Positions 1-5,308 of a stretch of DNA of 18,083 nt are shown piece by piece. Made by a program: the position numbers and the translations under genes. Under the pieces are notes generated by a model that had not been told where the DNA came from, searched no databases, and saw only the letters and a list, made by a program, of their open reading frames with translations. The DNA is from an uncultured Aquimonas sp. (lineage in GTDB: Bacteria; Pseudomonadota; Gammaproteobacteria; Xanthomonadales; Xanthomonadaceae): assembly GCF_937888285.1 (NCBI RefSeq), contig NZ_CALART010000053.1, positions 1-18,083 on the forward strand, given 5' to 3'. How positions within the stretch are numbered: the first letter of the stretch is position 1; the number at the start of each line of letters is the position of its first letter.

Positions 1-1
1 C

Positions 2-54
2 GGGATTCGGGATTCGGGATTCGGGATTCGGGATTCGGGATTCGGGATTCGGGA
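2..54. repeat. GGGATTC heptad tandem array, left copy
   Basis: Seven perfect head-to-tail copies of GGGATTC (2-50) followed by a partial GGGA. The array may begin before the window. It is followed by CAGCGTCG, a short spacer ending CGTCAAGCC, and a GGGCCC palindrome. The same order recurs at 2449-2551, so the array is one module of a larger repeat. No function is known to me. Confidence 0.95.
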
Positions 55-87
55 CAGCGTCGCGCGGCCGGGCGCGACGTCAAGCCC

Positions 88-112
88 ATAGGGTGGGCCC
101 TGGCCCACCATG
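88..112 (+). repeat. GGTGGGCC/GGCCCACC palindrome, copy 1
   Basis: First of 14 copies in the window of a 25-26 nt imperfect palindrome. The core reads GGGTGGGCCCTGGCCCACC and the ends are asymmetric: ATAG on one side and CATG on the other, which allows an orientation to be assigned. This copy is in the ATAG-to-CATG orientation. Confidence 0.9.
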
Positions 113-355
113 AACCCCACCCTGGGCCCGGTTCGCTGCTGAATCCGCGCGCTCCGCTTCCGCTTGGCATCGCGCATCGGCCCGCCACCGGCCGAGAGAA
201 CCCCGGCGACCGCTCAAGAGCGCAACGACGTTCAAGAGACCTTGCGTGCGTGCATGGTGTGGTGGGCCAGGGCCCACCCTATGACGCTCGCGGACGTTCA
301 CGCCGCCGCATCATGAGCTGCGCCAGCGCGCGCGCCGCCGCATCGCCGCGCCGGC
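113..355. other. Intergenic, no gene seen
   Basis: No convincing coding sequence or RNA gene lies here. The only structure is a second palindrome at 261-283, inverted relative to the one at 88-112. Short ORFs in this stretch show no family resemblance and no ribosome binding site. Confidence 0.6.
261..283 (-). repeat. GGTGGGCC/GGCCCACC palindrome, copy 2
   Basis: Core GGTGGGCCAGGGCCCACC followed by CTATG, opposite in orientation to copy 1. Together the two copies form an inverted pair flanking about 150 bp. It lies about 70 bp past the stop of the cytidine deaminase gene, so it could also act as a 3' hairpin. Confidence 0.9.
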
Positions 356-766
356 TCAAGGCGACAGCCGGAACCCGAAGGGAAGCAGCGCATCGATCGC
401 GAGCACCCGCGCAGCCCCTTCGGCAAGGAACCCCACCCGCGCCCCCGGACCCAGCTCGAAGATCTGCTGGCGGCAGCCCCCGCAGGGCGCGGCCTCCTGC
501 GGCCGGCCCTCACCGTCGAAGGCCAGCACCACGAGCTCAACCACTTTGACACCCGCACCTTCCGCCGCCACCGCGGCCGCCAGCGCGTGCCGCTCGGCGC
601 AGCCGCTCAGCGGATAGGCGCTGTTCTCGACATTGCAGGCCGCGTACAGGCCACCGCTGGCGGTACGCAGCGCGCAGCCGACGTGGAAGTGGGAGAACGG
701 TGCGTAGGCACGCCGCGCGACGGCACGCGCGGCCTCAACGAGGACGGGATCCAGCTCGGGATGCAT
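356..766 (-). CDS. cdd: Cytidine deaminase
   Basis: A 136-aa homotetrameric-type cytidine deaminase, which converts cytidine and deoxycytidine to uridine and deoxyuridine in cytosolic pyrimidine salvage. The zinc site is intact: C56-A57-E58 in the GCAERHA motif supplies one ligand and the catalytic glutamate, and P94-C95-G-G-C98 supplies the other two ligands. NVEN at 45-48 is the family's substrate-binding motif. The length fits the usual ~130 aa. I chose the ATG at 766 because the protein then starts just before the first family helix (MHPELDPVLVEAARAVARRAYAPFSHFHVG is split across residues 1-30) and GGAAAG lies a few bases upstream. Longer in-frame starts reach into sequence with no family resemblance. 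It is divergent from the secreted protein at 946. Confidence 0.93.
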   Translation of the reverse strand: MHPELDPVLVEAARAVARRAYAPFSHFHVGCALRTASGGLYAACNVENSAYPLSGCAERHALAAAVAAEGAGVKVVELVVLAFDGEGRPQEAAPCGGCRQQIFELGPGARVGFLAEGAARVLAIDALLPFGFRLSP

Positions 767-945
767 AGAGGCTTTCCGTGCGCATGCGCGCACATGGACG
801 GGGCCGCACATACTGCCTGTCGCGGGTGCGCCCGTGCACGAGCACGCAGCCCAGGTAAAGCGGGAGACAGGCCACGCGAGCCTTCCACGCGCCTTGCCAT
901 GGGGCGTTACACTCCGCGCCCTCGCATTGCCATCCGGGAAAACAA

Positions 946-1953
946 ATGCCGACCGCACGCGCATCGACATGCGCACTTCTTCTCGCATTCTTCCTGTCCA
1001 CTGGCGGCGTTGCAGCAAGCGCCAGCGAAGGTTCGCGCATGACGCTCGGCGCCTACCTGGGCAAGGAACACGTGGATTGGGAGTTCAGCCTGATCCTCGA
1101 TGGGCAGGAGGTCTGCCGCTACACGCACGCGCCGCCGACGATCGGCATGCGCTGGCCGCCCGGTGATGACTGCCGCTTCGAGATTCCACCCACGGCCACG
1201 ACCCTGCATCTGCACGCACTGAAATCGGGCCTGATCTTCGACACCCGGCACGAGCAGAGTTTCCGCCTGGTGGACACCTCGGCGGAGACACCCGGCCTTT
1301 ACGATCGGAGCACGCCGTTCGGCGAGCGCATGCGCGCTCTCTTCGACGCCGCGCAGGGCTGGGAGGAGAGCGGGGTCGAGCTGCGCGGGACGCCCATGGA
1401 CAGCGACACCCGCGCGCAGGTCGAGGCGCGCCTCGGGCACGCGTTGCCCAACGCACTGGTCGAACTGTGTACCGCGGTCGGCGGGGTCAGCTTCGGTGGT
1501 CTCGGCCATTGGCTGGACTGCGACGACGACCTGCTGCCGCTGAAACAGCAGATGGACCGCTTCGGCTCCGACTACGACGACTTCCCCGAGTGGCAGCCCG
1601 TGTTCGACAGCGCGGTCTTCGTCGCCCTTGAAGGCGGCGATGGCATCGGCTACCTCGCCTACGTCCCCGCTCCCAATCCGCACTGCCCTGGGGAGGCCTG
1701 GTTCCGCTTCCACCAGGACGGCGGCGACTTCACCTGGCTGAAGGATGCCGACGACCAGTGCCTGGACACAGGGGCCGCGCTGCTGCGCTGGTTCGAGATC
1801 CTGCTGATCGACGCCCGCGAGATCAACGAGAGCCCGGCGCAGGACACCCTGCGGATCGACCTCACGCGCCCGCACCAGCATCTCGCCCTGCGCCAGGCCT
1901 GGCGCGAGGATCCGAAGCGGCCCTTCCGGCTGTACGTGGACAGCCGCTGGTAG
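946..1953 (+). CDS. Secreted protein with SMI1/KNR4 (SUKH)-like region
   Basis: A 335-aa protein with a plausible Sec signal peptide: a short basic start, a hydrophobic core around residues 8-25, and an A-S-A cleavage site near 25-27. The middle (roughly residues 155-270) resembles SMI1/KNR4/SUKH domains by eye. It has the LG-x-x-LP start, a glycine-rich turn, an acidic stretch, and a late G-x-G-Y-L-A-Y strand followed by a W-F-R-F strand. The N-terminal part (about 30-120) is not recognised. SUKH proteins are usually cytoplasmic toxin-immunity or scaffold proteins, so a secreted one is unusual. Several cysteines (C57, C76 region, C175, C191 by rough count) could form disulfides. No toxin gene is adjacent. 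The opposite strand is open over most of this gene, but its translation looks like a GC-rich shadow. The domain call is by eye only. Confidence 0.75.
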   Translation: MPTARASTCALLLAFFLSTGGVAASASEGSRMTLGAYLGKEHVDWEFSLILDGQEVCRYTHAPPTIGMRWPPGDDCRFEIPPTATTLHLHALKSGLIFDTRHEQSFRLVDTSAETPGLYDRSTPFGERMRALFDAAQGWEESGVELRGTPMDSDTRAQVEARLGHALPNALVELCTAVGGVSFGGLGHWLDCDDDLLPLKQQMDRFGSDYDDFPEWQPVFDSAVFVALEGGDGIGYLAYVPAPNPHCPGEAWFRFHQDGGDFTWLKDADDQCLDTGAALLRWFEILLIDAREINESPAQDTLRIDLTRPHQHLALRQAWREDPKRPFRLYVDSRW

Positions 1954-2047
1954 CTGCAGCGGCGTCGCGCCTGTCGTGTGTCCATGGCCTGCACACTGCA
2001 AAGGTCTAGCCACTCACGCGGATCGTAGGGGGCCGCAGTCCTGCGAT

Positions 2048-2446
2048 TCAGGGCCCGGCTGACTCCACGAGCCGCGCGCGCAGCGCGCGCCAGTCCTCCC
2101 GCACATGCCTGCGTGCCGCCCACCGGCCCAGCCACCAGAACGGATTGAGCCAGGACGTCCAGCGCGGCCGGGCCAGCCATTCCGCCACCTTGCGCCGCGC
2201 CTCGTCCTCCGGAAAGAACCACGGGTCGAGACCCATGCCGAAGCTCAGATAGACCGCGATGGTGTCGAGCGCGAAGGCTCCGCAGACCTCGTCGAGCACG
2301 ATGCGCTCGATCTCTTCGACGCCCAGCCCGGTGCCCCGCAGCTTCTCCGCGAAAGCATCCATCTGATCCGCGTCGTACTCGGTGTCGACCCAGCACTGGG
2401 CCAGCACTTCCCAGACGATGGCGTTCGGTGAGGGTGCGGGGTCCAT
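2048..2446 (-). CDS. Hypothetical protein, possibly DUF7079-like
   Basis: A 132-aa, probably cytosolic protein without a signal peptide or clear membrane helix. The first half (VWEVLAQCWVDTE, then EEIERIVLDEV near 43-53) recalls the DUF7079 pattern of a D-T-E followed by an I-x-x-I-L-x-x-E-V helix, but I hold this loosely. The C-terminal third is rich in tryptophan and arginine (WLARPRW, NPFWWLGRWAARRH). The start is the ATG complementary to 2444-2446. Directly upstream, in the sense direction, runs a GAATCCC heptad array ending two bases before the ATG, so there is no Shine-Dalgarno sequence. It converges on the secreted protein gene with a gap of about 95 bp. Confidence 0.7.
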   Translation of the reverse strand: MDPAPSPNAIVWEVLAQCWVDTEYDADQMDAFAEKLRGTGLGVEEIERIVLDEVCGAFALDTIAVYLSFGMGLDPWFFPEDEARRKVAEWLARPRWTSWLNPFWWLGRWAARRHVREDWRALRARLVESAGP

Positions 2447-2448
2447 GC

Positions 2449-2492
2449 GGATTCGGGATTCGGGATTCGGGATTCGGGATTCGGGATTCGGA
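2449..2492. repeat. GGGATTC heptad tandem array, second copy
   Basis: A partial GGATTC, five perfect GGGATTC units (2455-2489) and a trailing GGA. Read toward the gene at 2446 the units are GAATCCC and end only two bases before its start codon. Downstream on the plus strand it is followed by GCAGCGTCG, a spacer ending GCGTCAAGCC, and a palindrome, the same order as at 2-112. Confidence 0.95.
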
Positions 2493-2526
2493 GCAGCGTC
2501 GTGCGTGCAGACGTGGCGTCAAGCCA

Positions 2527-2551
2527 ATAGGGTGGGCCCTAGCCCACCATG
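2527..2551 (+). repeat. GGTGGGCC/GGCCCACC palindrome, copy 3
   Basis: Same orientation as copy 1, with one base changed in the centre (GGGCCCTAGCCC). It is the right-hand end of the composite repeat that starts with the heptad array at 2449. Confidence 0.9.
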
Positions 2552-2929
2552 CGCCTGATCCCAGCCTCGGTCCATCGGCAGGTTCGCGCAAGCGCTGCTG
2601 CTCCACTTCTCCATCGCACAGCGGTTGCCGAGTCTTCCGACGCGTCATCCCCACACCATCTCATGCGAAAGGAGACGCCCGCATGGACGCACGACACGCG
2701 CCCGGACCGAACCGAGGCAAGTTCAACTGACGTGGGTCGAGACCCAGCCCATGGGCTCGGGCCGCAGTGCGCCGCAGCGCGCTAGGTGACGTGGCGATTG
2801 GCTTTGGCGACCGACACGTTCGGCGCAGAACATCCACGCATGCGGTGGTCGGCCGCGCCACCTTGCGACGCGCTGCGCCTGGCCCAAGCCGCGCAAGGCA
2901 TCGCGCCGGTTCGTGGCATCCGCACGGCA
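2552..2929. other. Intergenic region downstream of nirS, no firm gene
   Basis: About 380 bp without a recognisable gene. It holds a 15-codon ORF with a strong ribosome binding site (2683-2730) and two adjacent small hairpins: TGGGTC and GACCCA arms at 2733-2746, then GCCCATGGGC at 2747-2756. No tRNA or known RNA was recognised on either strand. Confidence 0.55.
2683..2730 (+). CDS. Possible 15-aa small ORF
   Basis: ATG at 2683 is preceded by GAAAGGAG (about 8 bases of spacing), and the ORF encodes MDARHAPGPNRGKFN before a TGA. Two small hairpins follow immediately. The good Shine-Dalgarno in an otherwise gene-free stretch is the only reason to list it. It could equally be the remnant of a decayed gene or chance. 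Confidence 0.15.
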   Translation: MDARHAPGPNRGKFN

Positions 2930-2955
2930 GAAGGCCCGGGTTTGCCCGGGCCTTC
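2930..2955 (-). terminator. Terminator-like hairpin after nirS
   Basis: A perfect 11-bp stem (GAAGGCCCGGG and CCCGGGCCTTC) with a four-base loop, beginning about 28 bp past the nirS stop codon. No long T-run follows on the minus strand, which is common for hairpin terminators in GC-rich genomes. It suggests nirS is transcribed alone. Confidence 0.7.
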
Positions 2956-2983
2956 CGCATTCAAGCATTGAAGCGAACAGCGC

Positions 2984-5080
2984 TCAGTACACGTCCTTCG
3001 CCGTGTTGTAGACGTTGAACTTGCCGGTCGGCGTGATCAGGCGCGGGTCGTCGATGACGGCCTTGAGCGTGCGCGTCCTGTCGTCGACCACCACGATCGC
3101 CGAGCGCTGGTCCTTGCCGTTCCACACCGAGAACCAGACCTCGGTGCCGTCCTTGTTGTACTCCGGCTGCACCACGCGCTTCGGGCCTTCGCCCAGATTG
3201 GCCCACTCGGCGATCGGCAGCACTTCATATCCGCCTTCGAGGTCGTCGAGATTGAACACGGCGATGCTCTGCGAGACCTCGGCGGTCGGATTCAGCGGTG
3301 TGTCGACCCACAGGTTGCGCGACTTCGGATGGGTCTTGATGAAGAGCGAACCGCCGCCCTGGCCTTGCAGCACGTCGACCACCTTCCAGGCCTGGTCGGG
3401 GTGACCTTCCGGATCCGTGCCGATCAGCGTGACCTTCTCGTTGCCCAGCGCCGAGGTGCCCCAGACCGGACCGAACTCGGGGTGCACGAAGTTGGCGCCG
3501 CGGCCCGGGTGCGGGATCTTGTCGACATCGATCAGGCCGACCATCTTCTGGTCGCGCGAGTCGACCACGGCGATCTTGTCGCTCTGGTTGGCAGCGGTCA
3601 GGAAATAGCGCTTGGTCACGTCCCAGCCACCGTCATGCAGGAAGCGCGCGGCATCGAGCGTGGTGACCTTGAGCGCGTCGAGGTCGCTGTAGTCGACCAG
3701 CAGGATGCGGCCGGTCTCCTTGACGTTGACGATGAACTCCGGGTGCTCGTGGCTGCCGACGATGGCGGCGACGCGCGGCTCCGGGTGGTACTCCTGGGTG
3801 TCGACGGTCATGCCGCGGGTCGAGACGATCTTGATCGGCTCCAGCGTCGGGCCGTCCATGATCACGTACTGCGGCGGCCAGTAGGCACCGGCGATGGCCA
3901 GCTTGTCCTCGTAGCCCGGGAACTTGCTGGTCTCGACCGAGCGGGCTTCGAGGCCGATCTTGATCTCGGCGACGCGGTCGGGGGTTTCCATCCACAGGTC
4001 GATCAGGTCGATCTTGCCGTCGCGGCCGATGGTGTAGACGTAGCGCATCGAGTGGCTGATGCGCGAGATGTGCACCGCGTAGCCGGTCTTGATGATGTTG
4101 ATGATCTCGTAGGTGTCGCCGTCGATCAGGGCGATCTCGCCCGAGTCGCGCAGGGTCACCGAGAAGATGTTCTCCAGGTTGTAGTTGTTCATCTGCCGGG
4201 TCGGACGCTGTTCGACCGGCACCATCACGTTCCAGCTGCCGCGCATCTCGGCCATGCCCCACTCCGGCGGGTTCGGCGGCGTGTGCTGGAGGAAGCGCGC
4301 CATCAGGTCGACCTGCTCGGTGGTGAGCTCACCGCCGGTGCCGAAGTTGGGCATGCCCGCCGGCGAGCCGAAGGTGATCAGCGCCTTCAGGTAGTCGGTG
4401 CCCTTGCCCTGGGTGATGTCCGGGGTCAGCGGCTTGCCGGTGGCACCCTTGCGCAGCACGCCGTGGCAGCCGGCGCAGCGCTGGAAGAAGATCTCGCTGG
4501 CGGCGGCGAACTCGTCCTCAGTCATGTCGGGGGCGCCCGGGGTGCGCACCTGCTTGACGTCGGCACCGGCGAGCGTGCTTGGCGCGCCCTCATAGGCGGC
4601 CTGCGCCTGCGAGGTGCCCGGGTGGGCCTGACCCTGGGCGGGGTCCTTGGGCGCGCCGATCTCGGTGCGCACCGCGGCCACCTGCTCGGCGCTGATGGCG
4701 GCACCGCCGGAGTTCAGGCCGGTGTTGACGTAGCTCAGGATGTGCGCGATGTCGGCGTCGCTCAGATGGCTCATCGCCGGCATCACGCCGTTGTAGTCCT
4801 TGCCGCTGACTTTCATCGGGCCAGACAGGCCGGTCAGCACCGCGCGGATCGCGGTCTCGGCGGTGTTGGAGGTCAGCCAGTCCGAGCCCTTGAGCGGCGG
4901 GAAGGCGCCCGCAAGACCCGAGCCGTCCGGCTGATGGCAGGCCGCGCAGTTGGCGAGATAGGCGGCCTGGCCGGCCTCGGCATCGGACTTCGGCGGACGC
5001 TCGTTGACGGTGTCGCTGCTGCAGGCGGTGGCACTGAAAAGCATCAGTGCCAGGGCCCCGGAAAGGTGTCGGTAACGCAT
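2984..5080 (-). CDS. nirS: Cytochrome cd1 nitrite reductase with extra N-terminal cytochrome c domain
   Basis: A 698-aa NirS, which reduces nitrite to NO in the periplasm. From about residue 160 it aligns with canonical NirS: heme c motif C202-A-G-C-H206, then the eight-bladed d1-heme propeller. The proximal d1 ligand is H337 (KTGYAVHIS). The two distal catalytic histidines are H482 (HDGGWD) and H524 (PHPGRG), with the same 42-residue spacing as H327/H369 of the Pseudomonas aeruginosa enzyme. The C-terminus (TPTGKFNVYNTAKDVY) is classic. Canonical NirS is about 570 aa. The extra ~130 residues contain a second heme motif, C45-A-A-C-H49, and likely Met ligands M100 or M103, so this is a fused class I cytochrome c. 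The signal ends S-A-T-A-C20-S-S, a lipobox, predicting a membrane-anchored lipoprotein facing the periplasm. AGGAG lies six bases before the ATG. No nirC, nirM or heme d1 genes are adjacent. Confidence 0.96.
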   Translation of the reverse strand: MRYRHLSGALALMLFSATACSSDTVNERPPKSDAEAGQAAYLANCAACHQPDGSGLAGAFPPLKGSDWLTSNTAETAIRAVLTGLSGPMKVSGKDYNGVMPAMSHLSDADIAHILSYVNTGLNSGGAAISAEQVAAVRTEIGAPKDPAQGQAHPGTSQAQAAYEGAPSTLAGADVKQVRTPGAPDMTEDEFAAASEIFFQRCAGCHGVLRKGATGKPLTPDITQGKGTDYLKALITFGSPAGMPNFGTGGELTTEQVDLMARFLQHTPPNPPEWGMAEMRGSWNVMVPVEQRPTRQMNNYNLENIFSVTLRDSGEIALIDGDTYEIINIIKTGYAVHISRISHSMRYVYTIGRDGKIDLIDLWMETPDRVAEIKIGLEARSVETSKFPGYEDKLAIAGAYWPPQYVIMDGPTLEPIKIVSTRGMTVDTQEYHPEPRVAAIVGSHEHPEFIVNVKETGRILLVDYSDLDALKVTTLDAARFLHDGGWDVTKRYFLTAANQSDKIAVVDSRDQKMVGLIDVDKIPHPGRGANFVHPEFGPVWGTSALGNEKVTLIGTDPEGHPDQAWKVVDVLQGQGGGSLFIKTHPKSRNLWVDTPLNPTAEVSQSIAVFNLDDLEGGYEVLPIAEWANLGEGPKRVVQPEYNKDGTEVWFSVWNGKDQRSAIVVVDDRTRTLKAVIDDPRLITPTGKFNVYNTAKDVY

Positions 5081-5186
5081 GGCGATCTCCTGGCGGGTAG
5101 CGGGGGTGCAGGGCGGGCACGCTTCTCTGGGGTGCCTGAGCGTCCTGCTCGGTGGTCAGTCTGTGCCCGCACTTCACGCGTCAACC

Positions 5187-5200
5187 CTGACTTGGGTCAG
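5187..5200 (-). promoter_or_regulatory. FNR/Dnr-type box for nirS
   Basis: CTGAC-TTGG-GTCAG is a perfect inverted repeat with the FNR-family spacing (five, four, five) and the conserved GA/TC contacts. The outer T/A of the textbook TTGAT-N4-ATCAA is replaced by C/G. It is centred about 113 bp upstream of the nirS start codon, which would place transcription about 70 nt before the ATG if it acts at -41.5. An FNR-type regulator is encoded at 13800-14552. Confidence 0.6.
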
Positions 5201-5236
5201 GTGGACCGCAGTCTCCCGGCCTTCGTGAAGACGCGT

Positions 5237-5250
5237 TTGACCTCACTCAA
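5237..5250 (+). promoter_or_regulatory. FNR/Dnr-type box, probably for the TonB receptor
   Basis: TTGAC-CTCA-CTCAA has a consensus left half and a four-of-five right half. Used at -41.5 for the plus-strand receptor it gives a start near 5285-5286, with TAGGCT at 5274-5279 as a reasonable -10 and about 23 nt of leader. It could also contribute to nirS in the other direction. Confidence 0.55.
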
Positions 5251-5308
5251 GTTTGCGTGAGGGTGACGACCCGTAGGCTGCACCCCAACTCCTGCTGGAA
5301 CACGCCCC

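Noticed and set aside
88..283. Inverted palindromes as insertion-sequence ends
   Set aside because: Nothing resembling a transposase lies between them and no target duplication is evident; the palindrome occurs 14 times, mostly unpaired.
907..2013. Long minus-strand ORF opposite the secreted protein gene
   Set aside because: The translation has no family resemblance or signal and looks like the GC-rich antisense of a real gene. The plus strand has a signal peptide and domain-like pattern.
1659..2654. Minus-strand ORF including SRIPNPE repeats
   Set aside because: The repeats are translated GGGATTC heptads, and the rest overlaps two better-supported genes.
2552..2929. tRNA or other standard RNA gene in the region after nirS
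   Set aside because: No cloverleaf or known RNA signature could be found on either strand.
2984..5080. NirS homologue being NirN or NirF instead
   Set aside because: Both catalytic d1-pocket histidines (H482, H524), the CAGCH heme site and the NirS C-terminal motif are present.
3329..5260. 643-codon plus-strand ORF opposite nirS
   Set aside because: It is the antisense shadow of a certain nirS gene; its composition is rich in V, D, R, H and L without motifs.
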